Below the pieces are notes generated by a model. The model had not been told where the DNA came from, ran no database searches, and was given only the letters and a program-made list of their open reading frames with translations. This document shows, piece by piece, positions 32,887 through 44,110 of a stretch of DNA of 64,000 nucleotides. A program made the position numbers and the translations under genes. Source of the DNA: Clitopilus passeckerianus (taxonomy: Eukaryota > Basidiomycota > Agaricomycetes > Agaricales > Entolomataceae); NCBI GenBank assembly GCA_944990035.1, contig CALYLX010000034.1, positions 310,001 to 374,000 of the forward strand. The letters are read 5' to 3'. The stretch's first letter is position 1; every line of letters begins with the position of its first letter.

Positions 32887-33840
32887 TCAGGAGTCTTCAA
32901 TGTCCCATATACTCCTTCCACCTCTCTGTTCCCTTTCCCAATCACTAACCAGGCTTCTGGAGTCGGATTCTGCCAGATAAATCCTCACTTTCTTAGAGCG
33001 GCTTCGAAGCCCCGTCAACCACTCCTTCAACCCCTCTTCCGTCTGGGGAACCCTATCCTTGAGTATAACGAGGGCAAGGACTTCGAGCGTCGGGTGCTCG
33101 AAAAGGTCCAGAATTGCTGTAAAGTCCTCTTCTAAATCTTCAACAGGCATGGAAAGGTGCGTCAGGGCGACGAAATCTTTGATGTAGGAAGGTGGGTGGC
33201 GTTGTTCTCCTGGCTGGGAGGCGGGGAGTCGTAATGCGGTGATCTTATCAAGCAGAGGGCAAATTCGGCTGATTCCTCCGTACTTCCTGTAGGGCGACCA
33301 ATAGATAGGGTTGGAGTTCCAAAGGCGAGTGATACCAGGCTGGATGGTAGTCTGAACGAAAACATCGAACTCGCAGCTTCGTTCGAGCATGTTGCGTTTC
33401 CATCTCGGAGGGCCGTCGTTGACCCCGAAGTAGGCATAGATATCGAAAAGTAGGCGCAAGGAATCGGCGTTCACCGCTATGCACAATATGCCAGTGGTTG
33501 CCACGCAATGGTCAAAGATTTTCCACATCGCGAGGTTATTCACGTTGAACTGAATGGCCGTTACCCAATTTGCTGGTAGAAGGTCCTCCTGCGTTGGCCT
33601 GTTCATAGGTTGTAAGAGGGCTGGTAACTTCAGCGTATTTAGAAATAACGCGGATGATTCCTGGGACTTTATCTGGACGAAGGAATAGAGAAGCGGTAGG
33701 GCAAATTGCCTCGTCCAGGAAGAAACCAGGCAAAGATTGTACGCAACGCCCGTAGAAATCCGGCAGGCGTAGTGGAATATCTGGTGAATGATCTCAGGTG
33801 GAAGTGCGCTGTTGTTGGAGGTTATGGGTGTGTTGGACAT
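32887..33840 (-). CDS. F-box-like protein, single exon
   Basis: 317 aa from ATG 33840. The N-terminus SALPPEIIHQIFHYACRIST, then AYNLCLVSSWTRQFALPLLY, is an F-box-like motif. The body has short Leu-rich strands (ITALRLPAS, FVALTHLSMPVEDLEED) and ends with the family signature DWEREQRGGRSIWD. It belongs to a paralog set with the genes at 34.2-36.3 kb (same strand) and 42.9-45.0 kb (opposite strand). A role in SCF-type ubiquitination is expected only from the F-box. The similarity to the next copy includes 5' and 3' flanks, so the pair arose by tandem duplication. Confidence 0.75.
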   Translation of the reverse strand: MSNTPITSNNSALPPEIIHQIFHYACRISTGVAYNLCLVSSWTRQFALPLLYSFVQIKSQESSALFLNTLKLPALLQPMNRPTQEDLLPANWVTAIQFNVNNLAMWKIFDHCVATTGILCIAVNADSLRLLFDIYAYFGVNDGPPRWKRNMLERSCEFDVFVQTTIQPGITRLWNSNPIYWSPYRKYGGISRICPLLDKITALRLPASQPGEQRHPPSYIKDFVALTHLSMPVEDLEEDFTAILDLFEHPTLEVLALVILKDRVPQTEEGLKEWLTGLRSRSKKVRIYLAESDSRSLVSDWEREQRGGRSIWDIEDS

Positions 33841-34214
33841 GACGGTAGAAAACTGTCTGCCAACCTGATAAAGATCTGGCGGAAAATCTTGGTTTCATCT
33901 TGCGCGAAATCACGGACCCAATGTGCATCATGATCAAGGCTCCTTACATATCGGGGGTGGCGCCTTGCCTCTCGCACTCGTTTACCGAATGTTAAGAATC
34001 TTAGACAGAGCAAGATCATAAACTCAGGGAGGTGCACTCTCGCCAAGAATTATTGCGATTATCATTATCCTATCTGTCTGCTGCCAGTGGTTTCCCAGAT
34101 GCTCTTCCACCTCACATCTCCTCCCAGTCTGGTAGCATCATGCTAGGTGTCCGCTCAGAAGACCTAGATAATACTAGGGGGAAGTGGGGAACTGCTTAGA
34201 AGATCGCTAGATTC

Positions 34215-35167
34215 TCATGAGTCCTCAAGTTTATCCCAGATGCTCTTCCCACCTCTCTGCTCTCTTTCCCAATCGCTAACCAGGCTTTTGGAATCGTATT
34301 CAGCCAGGTAAATTCTGGCTTTTCTGGAGCAGGTTCTAAGTCCAGCCAGCCACTCCTTCAACTCCTCCTCTGTCTGGGAAACCCTATCCTTGAGTATAAT
34401 GAGAATGAGTACTTCGAGCGTTCGGTGTCCTAAAAGAGGTAAAACTGCTCCAAATTCTTCTTCAAGATGATCGATTGGCATGGCGAGATGCTTGAGGGCG
34501 ACGAACTGATTGACGTAGATAGCAGGACTGGAGTAGCGTCGCTCTCCTGGTTGAAAGGCTGGGAGCCGTAACGCGGTGATCCTATCGAGCAGAGGACTGA
34601 ATGGGCTAAGTCCTCCATAATTTCTAAGTGGTGACACATCGTAGGGATTCCATAGGCTAGTGAGTCCGAGCCCAGGCTGGATGGTAGTCTGAATAAAGAT
34701 ATCAAACTCGCAGCTTCGTTTGAGCAGACCCTGGTGCCATTTCCGAGCCTTGTAGTCGTAGCCGTAGAGATCGGAAAGGTTGTACAGGGAATCAGCATTC
34801 ACCGCTATGCACAATGTGCCGGTGGATGCCGTACAATGGTCAAATGTTGGAAGGACAGCGCGAACGGTGTCAGTTGTGAACTGAACGGCCGATACTCGAT
34901 CTATTGGCGAGAAGTCCTCCTGCGTTGGCCCGTTCAGAGGTTTCATGAGCGTTGGCAACTTCAGTGTGTTTGAAAATAATACGGATTGAGCTTCGGAGTT
35001 GATTTGGACAAGGGAATAGAGATGTGGTAGGGCAAAGTGTCTCGTCCAGGAAGAAACGAGGCAAAGATTGTACGCAAAGCGAGTGGAAATGTGGCAAGCA
35101 TAGCAAAAAATCTGGTGAGTGATCTCCGGTGGAAGTGCTCCATTGGAGGCTATAGGGTGTTGGACAT
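34215..35167 (-). pseudogene. F-box-like paralog, frameshift after codon 3
   Basis: The start ATG 35167 aligns with the start of the neighbouring copy (MSNTP...), but a one-base deficit after the third codon makes translation end at a TAG two codons later. The rest is open in the correct frame: ALPPEITHQIFCYACHIST, AYNLCLVSSWTRHFALPHLY, then 248 codons from MPTLMKPLNGP to DWEREQRGGKSIWDKLEDS. No alternative upstream ATG is in frame, so a shortened protein from about 34958 is the only product from this frame. A sequencing error at the break would restore a complete gene. Confidence 0.7.
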
Positions 35168-35370
35168 GACGGTAGAAAGGTTGAATGACAGCCCGATAAA
35201 GATCCGGCAGAATGTCCTTTTTCCCCCTTACGCGAAATCACGAACCCAATATGTATTGAGTCCCCGGACAAATCGGGGGTGACCTCTTACCTCTTACATT
35301 CGTTACCAAAATGTGAGAGTCGCAAGAGGTACTCTTTCAGTGGGAGTAATCGCAAGTATCATTATTTCAT

Positions 35371-36306
35371 CTACACACGGGTTTCCCAGATACTTTTTCC
35401 ACCTCTCATCTCCCTCTCCCAGTCATGTAGCATAGCGTCCAACCTTGAGTGTACCACCCTAACCTCGATCCCTCCCGAACCACACTCTGCTTCCCTTAGT
35501 AGAGTCTTTAGCTCGCCTTCCATGTCTCTACTCACAAATTCCTGCAGTGCTATCACAATTAGAACATCGAGCTTCGGTCGCTTCATCAGATCATGCACGA
35601 CTGATAAACCTCGTTTGAGGTCAGCAATCGGTATCGCAACATGTGTCAACGATGGGAAGTGTTTGAGGAAGTGGCCCATATACATTGGATGCAGTCCTTC
35701 CCTTGTCGCGGAGAGTCGCAGCCTCGTGATCTGATTGAAGAGGGGAGCGATGGTACTGTTGGGTGGATTCGGGTAAATGTACAGCTCAAATAATGTCGGG
35801 TCGATAACTGCGGTGAAGTATACGTCAAGCCCTTCTTTGCGGTCGTTCAGGAAGGTGAGGCTCCCGCCCGTTTTGCGTTTATCCAGAATAGCTATGCATA
35901 ACTTGAGGAACGTTTCGCGACCGAATGCCAGATATGTAATGTTCATGGCACAACGTCGGAGGATCTGGAGGATGTACGCTGATGGGCCATTGGAAAAATG
36001 GATGGCATTGACGTATTTGCTCAGTTCGACTTGTTCCCGTGTACCAGTACCAATACCGGTAGCCAATGGTAGTCGTCGCAGACTGCTCTTGACCAACCTG
36101 CAGCTCTGATGGTCATGTAGAGTGATGTAAGAGTAGAGGACCGGAAGTGCCATATCTCGAGTCCAGGACGAGACGAGGCAGAGAGCGTGAGCAGTTCCAG
36201 TCGACACTGAACATGCGTCTCGCAATATTTGGTGAACTACTTCGCCTGGTAGGTCGGAGGGAACGTGAGTGAGAGTAGCCGATAGAGTGGTCGGTAGGCC
36301 AGACAT
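35371..36306 (-). CDS. F-box-like protein, single exon
   Basis: 311 aa from ATG 36306. It opens MSGLPTTLSATLTHVPSDLP, then GEVVHQILRDACSVST and ALCLVSSWTRDMALPVLYSY, the same F-box-like layout as its neighbours. It ends LHDWEREMRGGKSIWE. The interior (HFLKHFPSLTHVAIPIADLK) is diverged more than between the two copies to its left. Partner and target are unknown. Confidence 0.75.
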   Translation of the reverse strand: MSGLPTTLSATLTHVPSDLPGEVVHQILRDACSVSTGTAHALCLVSSWTRDMALPVLYSYITLHDHQSCRLVKSSLRRLPLATGIGTGTREQVELSKYVNAIHFSNGPSAYILQILRRCAMNITYLAFGRETFLKLCIAILDKRKTGGSLTFLNDRKEGLDVYFTAVIDPTLFELYIYPNPPNSTIAPLFNQITRLRLSATREGLHPMYMGHFLKHFPSLTHVAIPIADLKRGLSVVHDLMKRPKLDVLIVIALQEFVSRDMEGELKTLLREAECGSGGIEVRVVHSRLDAMLHDWEREMRGGKSIWETRV

Positions 36307-36679
36307 GGTAGAGGTTCGGTTTCAACGCGTAGCTCGATGGAGTCCTTCGTGACTGCAAGGTGTTCGGAGTACGATCAATTACTATGCAAACATCAGGCAC
36401 CCTCATTTGAGTCTTTAACGGAGATTTTTACCAGTGACCGACTGTGCGAAAATAGACATCACGTCTATCCCACCAGCATTTCCGTTAGAGTACGGAGGTT
36501 TCAACCCATTCTCATAATAGCGTTTGAGTATTATAGTGTGGAATTGCCCAACAGAAATAGAATTATGACAGTGAGTAATAATCTAGACAATGGCCCCCGA
36601 GGTAAGCTAAATTTACCTGACACGTTGTCGAGATTCACTTACACAATATCTAGAACAACAAAGAGGTCTAGGGTTACCT

Positions 36680-37833
36680 CTACTCCACCCCACCCCACGG
36701 CCAGAAAACAGGGACAGTTCTATACAGCAATTGATGTGCGCACAAAGAAGATGAGGCGCTCAGGTTACATACCTCTTGTATTCCTTCCACTTCGGGTCGT
36801 CTCCGAATTTCTTGTCGCCTGCCCTTTCCAGAGGCGGTACACCCGATACCTTTGAAGTAGTTCTCAGTTAACTGCGTTAATGAGCAGACAAAGGAGATGC
36901 CAAACCTTTCGAAGCAAGAACCAAGTGAACAAAGGGCTAATCCCAGCCAAGGCCACAGCACCGGGAGGATAGTAGTTCGTTTGCAAAGACGAAGATGCCA
37001 AACCCCAGATTCCGGTCCAGATGCCGAGTTCACCGAGATAGCTGTGGGTCAAAGGTTGGCCGTTAGCTTGGGCTCCTATTACAGAACCAAGTTTTTTATA
37101 CTGACTTCGGGTGACGGCTCCAACCCCAGAGTCCCTTGGTGATGAATTTCTCGTTATGCTCCTTCCGCTCTTTACGGGCTCGCCATAAGCTCTTCTGAGC
37201 GTCGGCGGTTACCTCTAGGAGGAATGAGCTGGCAGCCAGACCAAGACAGGCATAGTCCCTAGGTCCCAGGTTGGGGTGAAGGGGAGGTGGAAGCGTGTTC
37301 AGCAGGTAGAGAGGAATGCCAACGAGAGAGACCCAGGTTGCTGTGAAGTGAATTAGTTAGCAGCCTCCGGATGAAGCGCTCAAAGAAAGCTACCTTGAGC
37401 CATCCAATAGTAGAAGAACTTCTTCGGTTTGGTCTTGATAACATCGAATCTTGAGTCACCGCCGGCCTTGATAGACCTTTGGGCAAGGAAACTGCCCAAC
37501 CTTACAGTCCAGATCCCCACAGCCGCCGTGGTCAGCAACTGCCTCGGAGCAAAGAATTGGGTCGTCAAGGGTGGAAGTTTCGCTAAACTCTTGTACCAGA
37601 ACCTTGCCTTGAGGAATGGAAAGTACAGCGAAATCAACGAAGCAGAGACATAACCAAGAGCTCCACAGAGATCAAAGTATTTGTCGCACTGTGTTGGAAC
37701 CGCAAAGAGCGCAAATACTATAATATTGTGTCTCGTAAGTGAAGCCTCATAAGTTATATATTTACATGTACTTACATGCCTGCAGGGCATATGTTGAGGC
37801 GAAAGTCGGTAAAAGACGCGAAAAGACAGCCAT
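36680..37833 (-). CDS. DUF1295 membrane protein (steroid reductase-like)
   Basis: Six exons, 37833-37776, 37717-37394, 37340-37106, 37041-36906, 36849-36773 and 36719-36680, all in phase, give 289 aa. The DUF1295 signature is clear: RLGSFLAQRSIKAGGDSRFD, GLWGWSRHPNYLGELGIWTG, a Pro/Leu-rich membrane segment, then PPLERAGDKKFGDDPKWKEY and VPVFWPWGG at the end. Several hydrophobic helices point to an integral membrane protein, by family probably of ER or mitochondrial membranes. DUF1295 is related to steroid 5-alpha-reductase and isoprenylcysteine methyltransferase folds. The substrate is unknown. Its start lies 210 bp from that of the divergent MFS gene. Confidence 0.88.
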
Positions 37834-38043
37834 GGTTGTGGAGGAAGATGGATCTGGGGAACAGCTAAAGTGGCTGTGCTCTTTCCTCGAACCGGTAACT
37901 AACACACTCCCGAAGTACCCGGCCGTCCCGAGCCGTCCTACAGGCTTGGCATCTACCCCGTTCTGCTATTATTATGTGCTCAACCAATTCAATGTCGACA
38001 TTGTGTCGAGTCATTCTGAGTTTCCTAGTGCTCAACGTTGATC

Positions 38044-39695
38044 ATGTCTGAGAGCGTAGTAGCAAGGCATCCGGTCTCGAGGGGGTCTAGTGGTGTAGAG
38101 CTTACCCGCTTGGATGCTCGAGGAACTGAGCATCCAGACAGCAATGCAATTGACGACTCTCACGAGGATGGAGTGAGCTCCTCCTCCCCGGAGCTTACTC
38201 GACCGACGAGGCGTTACCAGATTCTGCTCTTGCTCTCTGGATTCTTCATGTGTTTCCAAGTGATTGGAATTAACCAATGCTATGGCATCTTTCAGGTACG
38301 CAAACCCCTGCTCCTGATAGCAGGATTGTTCTGAATCTTTGCTTGCACTAGGAATATTACGCGTCTGAACAGTCGACCATCAAAGATTCCCGGAACCAGG
38401 ACGCTTTCATCTCCCTAATAGGGACGATCGGAAGCGGGCTTACCTGGAGTGGAAGCATATTCGTCAACCCGATGATTGCCAGAGCCGATGACCTGAAGAG
38501 GATCACGCTGCCTGGTGTCGTGATCATGAGTTTGGGCCTTGTATTGGCAAGTTTCTCGTCAAAGGTACGTCTGGCCGAGTTACGTGACGAGATAGAGAAT
38601 TAATATCGTATCCGCCCAGCTTTGGCAACTCTTCCTAACCCAAGCTCTCATGTACGGAGTCGGTTCTTCCATGTATTACTTTCCTATCATGTCAATAACC
38701 CCAATCTACTTCGACCGACATCGAGGATTCGCAATGGGACTCATACTCGCTGGAAGTGGGATCGGAGGTCTTGTCATCTCCCCCGTTCTCTCAACCTTGA
38801 TCGAGAAGCAAGGCCTCCCATGGGCATTGAGGATATTAGGGTTGTGGAACTTGGTCCTCGGCATTCCTTTTGCATGTGTTGTTAAACACCGGCCTGGATA
38901 TGGGATCAGAGGGAGGACGAGGCTCAATATGGGTCTCGTGAAGAGAGGTACTTTCCTTTACCAGGTAAGCATCTTGCCTGATTGGAGTGAATGAGAGGCA
39001 CCCCGCCAACCTCTGGTTTCCGTTTATTAGGCCGGCGCAGCCTTCCTCCAGGCGGCAGGAAACATCATACCTATTTACTACCTTCAATCTTACTCAGTTT
39101 CCGTACTTGACTATTCCCGTTCAACAGGGAGTTTACTCCTCTCATTGAATAGTGGAGTCAACAGCTTCTCTCGCATTGCGATGGGCACATTGGCCGACTT
39201 TATTGGGAGGCAGAACACTATGATTGCGAGTGTACGTGATGATTTGCCTACCTATCCAAGCGGTCCTGATAAGTATTAATCCTTCCTTAGGTCTACCTCT
39301 CAGGCATCTCCGTCTTTGCCCTTTGGTATGCAGCAGCCCGCGCAAGGTTCATTGCCTTCGTTGTTCTCTATGGCATCTATGCAGGAGGTTATAACGCTCT
39401 TCTTCCAACGTCCATCACTGAGATCTACGGTGTAGAGAACTACGCCAACGTCAATGGATTCATCTACTTTCTTCGTGGAATTGGGTCTTTAGCCGGCGCG
39501 CCGTTAGCTGGTGTCATCGTGGGGAGCCACAAGCGTGGCGCGGAAGTTGGCGGCATGATCGAGGCTGGCTTGAAGGATAGGTTTGATAATGTTGCAATTT
39601 ACTCCGGAGTTTTACTTGTCGCAGCTGGAGTTTGCGTTACGTATGTGAGGTGGCTGGATGCAAGGGACAAAGGGAAGTGGGCTTGGAGGGCGTAG
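38044..39695 (+). CDS. MFS transporter, monocarboxylate-porter type
   Basis: Five exons, 38044-38295, 38352-38564, 38620-38964, 39031-39231 and 39291-39695, give 471 aa. A hydrophilic N-terminus of about 55 residues is followed by about twelve membrane helices, with RYQILLLLSGFFMCFQVIGI first and YSGVLLVAAGVCVTYVRWLD last. MCT-like marks are NQCYGIFQEYY in helix 1, TWSGSIFVNP, YFDRHRGFAMGLILAGSGIG after helix 4 and LADFIGRQ between helices 8 and 9. Fungal members (Mch-like) sit in the plasma or vacuolar membrane. The substrate is not predictable, and many do not carry monocarboxylates. Confidence 0.9.
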
Positions 39696-40338
39696 GACAA
39701 CCGCGAAAGATCCAAATCCCAACTCGGATCAGATAACCACAAAGTCGGAGATATATACTTTCTCGGCATGCACACCGCCCAATAAATAGCTGTATCAGAC
39801 TCAGAGAACAGTTGAGCATGAGCGTTCGTCAACTTCATTCCAGGCGTCGGCGGCTCGGGTCGTCAACGCGTCAAACACCATGTGTTCCATTTAAATTCAT
39901 CGCCGGCCCTAAACCTGCCAACTTATCTTCGTTCCTCCACCAAAGCTACATACCGACAAACGGTACCGAAAATGCCGCGAAATGACCCTCAAACTCCCTG
40001 GGTCTTGCTTGCAATCATCAAGCCCAGCTATATCAAAGTGCCTGCGGCTGTAGGCGGATCTCAGCGGTGTTCCTAGCTGGGGTACCTGACTTCAATGCAG
40101 AGTGCCTGCGATCGTGCTTGATTCCACGAAGTTCTTGCGGAGTACCTATCTGGAAGTCGAGGTAACTTGTCATGGTTCCTAGCCTCCAACATACATTCCT
40201 ACTGTCTACATCGGCGCCCATCTTCCACCGACCATTGCGGATTAACGGCAAGTGTACCTGTACCACCCCCTGGAGGGATTACAGCGGGTAATCCCAAGAA
40301 TATGGCCAGGACAAAGGTGGTTAGCGTCAACGAAAACG
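39696..40338. other. Intergenic region
   Basis: About 640 bases with no supported gene: the 3' UTR of the transporter and the promoter region of the patatin-like gene. Confidence 0.4.
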
Positions 40339-40346
40339 TATAAATA
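40339..40346 (+). promoter_or_regulatory. TATA box of the patatin-like gene
   Basis: TATAAATA. A start site about 30 bases downstream would fall at or just after the ATG at 40369, which favours the in-frame ATG at 40402 as the real initiator. Confidence 0.5.
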
Positions 40347-40401
40347 CTAGCTGCTGCAAGCCGACTCGATGTCAAACATACGTCTTATCGTTCTATTTGA
40401 G

Positions 40402-42577
40402 ATGGCACAAACCCTTTCTCAGGAGCAGGTCCAGAGCCTACAACTCTTCCCGACTCGACCTTCGGTACTTCCCAACGGACAGTACGCGATCAAATGCACT
40501 GACAAAAAGAAAGCCAAGTCGGACGATGCCGTTGTTGTAGCGAAAGTGTGGTTCCGTTCACCAGTATGTTGCCCAAGCCACATCGTCGCAACATCAACTA
40601 ACGTATATTCATCCCAAAAGCCACTCAACGCTGACACTATCAGCCGGATTAAGAGCGTCCAACTATTCGCCGAATCGCACGATCAAGGTAACTGCGACGA
40701 GCCTTCCGCAGGAAACTGGACTTGGCTTGAGCTCGCCATCTTCGAGAACGAGGCTGCTACATCTCCAGCTGTGAAAGATGGGATTGAGCTCGTTTGGCGC
40801 AGTCACTACAATAACTTCATGACAAATGAGTATCAATGGGTGCGTATTCTTGCTCGTCATACCTCCTCAAGGTTCTCATGACATTGTCACTCATAGGCAG
40901 AGGGCACACTTTTTGAGAAGCATCATGATATGTTCGGCTTGCTTCAGGTAGATTTCTGACTTTGGTTGTCCTTTGAAATTTGTTAATGCTCCAATACAGG
41001 AGGGCGACGTGATTGCAGTTCGCATCTGCAGTCGTTTCGCAGGCTGGAAGATCGAGGCCAGAAATGGATTCCTTGTCCTAGACATCGGCAGCAAACCAGG
41101 TTGGTTGGTTCGAATCAATGTTGTCACCTCCTGTCTCTGACGAAAACCTACAGTCGAACGTGAACCCGTCAACTATGGGACCATCATCGATGAAATCAAG
41201 AATATCCACGAGACGATTCTTGAGGTCAACAGCTCAGTGAATCTAGAGACGCGTGGGCTTCCGGACACCTTTTTCCGTGCCGACGTATTCGGAACTGGGG
41301 GCGAGCGTCCTCTACGAGTTCTTTCTTTGGGTACACCCTCCAGTTTGTGACATTTTCGTGGGTATACTAACTCCCTGCAAAGACGGTGGAGGAGTCCGCG
41401 GCCTCTCTTCTCTTCACCTCCTGAAGGCTGTCATGAACAGAGTAGCCCCTAACAAGAAGCCCTGTCAAGTCTTTGATATGATAGGCGGCACAAGCACTGG
41501 CGGGTAGGCATCCTCAGAGCCTCTTAGCTCAGAATTTTCATTAACAAATCTATGCAGCTTGATCGCCATCATGTTAGGCCGTCTGGAAATGACAGTTGAT
41601 GAGTGCATTGAGAAGTATAAGAAGTTTATGGGCGATGTGTTCAAGGGGTGGAAGACTCTTCGCTTCCTCGGAAAGGGTAACTTCTATGATTCCGGTGTAC
41701 TAGAGACCGTCATCAAGGACCTCATCCGAGACAAGCTTGGGCGAGACGATGTTGACTTGCTTGATGAAAACCAAACTTGCAAGATGTACCTATTCCTTCC
41801 CCAGAGTCCGTAGGGATTAACTAACTTTCCTTCCAGCTTCCTTACAGCTGTTCGAAAGGATGCTGGCAACAATCGCGGACCAGTTCTTCTCCGCTCGTAT
41901 AAGAACGATCAAGATATCTCACTCCTGCCAACAATCAAGCTCTGGGAAGCTGCCCGCGCGACGTCTGCTGCTCCGGCCTACTTCAAACCTATCAAGGTCG
42001 GGATGTACGAACTCATCGATGGCGGTATGGGTGCCAACAATCCCCTGGGATGGTAAGTCACCGTTCATCTCATTATCGAGGTTACCTGTTCTGAAAGAGT
42101 CTTGGTAGGCTATGGACCGAAGTTCTGGGCGTCTTTGGACCTGCTCGTCCGACAGATTGTTTCCTCAGCATCGGCACCGGGATCGGCAAAAACGTACCCC
42201 TTCCTGATATAGGCAAACTCGGCAGCCACGACGTCGAAGCCGGCTTTGCCTCCATTGCATCGAACTCGGAGATCATACACATCCTCTTCCGCACACTTCT
42301 CAACGCGTTCGCTCCCAAGGCGGTGTCAAAGAAGTATTGGAGGTTGAATGTTAGTGAGCCGACAGGGGTTTGGGAAGAGACCAAGGGTATTTGGCCCCTT
42401 ACGTGGAAGGTGTTGCATTTGGACGACTATAAGGATGTCGGAGATTTGGATGACATCGGAGCCCTTGACGAGCTAATGAAGATGACCGAACAGTATCTCG
42501 CCGCTCAGGAGTCTTTGCAGGACAACAGCGCGATTGAAGAGTGTGCGAAGGCGTTGAAAGCCAATTTGGCTTTGTGA
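40402..42577 (+). CDS. Patatin-like phospholipase, nine exons
   Basis: Exons 40402-40563, 40621-40839, 40897-40947, 41000-41099, 41154-41330, 41383-41503, 41558-41785, 41837-42052 and 42109-42577 give 580 aa (591 from the ATG at 40369). The first intron is 57 bp and lacks stops, so it could be read through, but it has a good branch site. The N-terminal ~190 residues are a conserved-looking accessory part (HHDMFGLLQEGDVIAVRICS). The catalytic domain has LSLDGGGVRGLSSL (oxyanion loop), IGGTSTGG (nucleophile elbow) and the DGGMGANNP Asp, so the Ser-Asp dyad is complete. Such enzymes hydrolyse acyl ester bonds of phospholipids or neutral lipids. Cytosolic; no signal peptide. Confidence 0.9.
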
Positions 42578-42855
42578 TTAACAACAGGAGTGCGGTACAA
42601 TAATATGTAATACCACTCAATAGTTGTTTGAATACCATGCAACTTTCGAATTTCGGTACACATTCTCACCAATTCTAGTCTTGATCTCCCAAGTGGTTCC
42701 GAACACTCGGACCCCCAACCGGCCACTTCAATCGATCCCACGTGTCCCGACATTTAAGCATAAGTTGCCTCTTGCGATCACTTGGCGCTCTCTGGTTCTG
42801 TATGACTGCCTTCTCATTCGGTGCTTTCTTAACTAATATCAAGGCAATAAACCCA

Positions 42856-43818
42856 ATGGTGTCCGAGAACGTTCAGCTTTGTCTCCCGCCCGAGATAGTC
42901 CGTAAGATGCTTCGATATGCAAGCCAGCTTTCGATGAAATTTGCTTGCAATTTGTGTCTGGCCTCGTCATGGGCAAGACTCATTGCACTTCCAGGGCTGT
43001 TTTCTGTCGTTCCACTCGTATCCCACAGGCTCTTTCTGGAAGCCATAGACCGAGATCCATTCTCTCACCTGCCCAACCCCAAACGATCGTTGCCCCTAAA
43101 CGAGACGGAGGATGGAGATGTTGACTTCAAGTTCACCCCGACAGATCATGTTCGAGCGATCAGACTCGAAGCAACTTCAACTAAAGCCGTCCTTATATTT
43201 CGAAAATGCAGAAATGTAACCCATCTGGAAGTGGGCCCAAAGACTCTTTTGTGGCTGATCCGTGACGCACACTACAATGAACGAGACAACTTGGATGTGC
43301 TTCTCACGAAGGAACCCCGCATTCCCAACCCACTTGTTCTCCAACCCCTTCACGTTTCCCTCCTTCCGTCAACTACAAACCCACAAGGGACCGCCTCAGT
43401 TGTTTCCCCATTCTATGCAAAGATCACGAAGCTCCGACTTCCCATCTGGAGCTTTTTCAGTCGATTTAACCTGAAGAACTTCACACGTTTGACCCATCTC
43501 GCGGTACCCTTTGCGCCCTTCTCTGATTACACTAGGGAATTAAACGCCTGGCTGGAGCACCCGACATTGGAAGTTCTCGTAGTTGTCATGATTGAGGCCG
43601 CCACACGTGAGAAGGACAGAGAGAGGCTCTATGGATGGGTAGGGGCTGTGAAAAGGCGGCCCAGTGTCAAAGTACGAGTAGTTTCTTCGCGGGACATGAA
43701 TTTCGTGACCGATTGGGAGGAGGAGATGAGGGGCATGCGACGGAGCCTTTGGGCTATTGCTGAGCAGTTAACATCTCTCTCTTCTTCCGAATATCTTACA
43801 GCAATCCGTGGACCATGA
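42856..43818 (+). CDS. F-box-like protein, single exon
   Basis: 320 aa. The ATG 42856 (MVSENVQLCLPPEIVRKMLR) was chosen because it aligns with the start of the next copy. An in-frame ATG at 42802 would add 18 residues. It contains CNLCLASSWARLIALPGLFS, LTHLAVPFAPFSDYTRELNA, WLEHPTLEVLVVVMIEA and the C-terminal DWEEEMRGMRRSLW. The family signature there is interrupted by an inserted residue. Forms a direct tandem with the gene at 44111 and is inverted relative to the set at 32.9-36.3 kb. Confidence 0.75.
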   Translation: MVSENVQLCLPPEIVRKMLRYASQLSMKFACNLCLASSWARLIALPGLFSVVPLVSHRLFLEAIDRDPFSHLPNPKRSLPLNETEDGDVDFKFTPTDHVRAIRLEATSTKAVLIFRKCRNVTHLEVGPKTLLWLIRDAHYNERDNLDVLLTKEPRIPNPLVLQPLHVSLLPSTTNPQGTASVVSPFYAKITKLRLPIWSFFSRFNLKNFTRLTHLAVPFAPFSDYTRELNAWLEHPTLEVLVVVMIEAATREKDRERLYGWVGAVKRRPSVKVRVVSSRDMNFVTDWEEEMRGMRRSLWAIAEQLTSLSSSEYLTAIRGP

Positions 43819-44110
43819 ATGGACATTTCAGCTGTAATACGATGAGGCGAGAGATACTGGAATATAGATCTAGTAACAGCGGCTTGATTCCTTGTTGCTT
43901 GAAATTGAGTGGTTTAGGTGTTCAAACAAATCCGAACGGTCGTAACTGCCGCACAGCGAGTTGCCCAAGGGTCCCCCGGATGGGTTAATCGGCCTGGCTT
44001 GAAAATCGGTCTCACGTGATGAGATTGGGAAGTCGCCTCCTGAGGCTGCGGGCCCAGCTAGGGTTGCTTTTTCTCGTTTTGTAGTTCTTGACTAGCGCTA
44101 ATTCCTCCTA

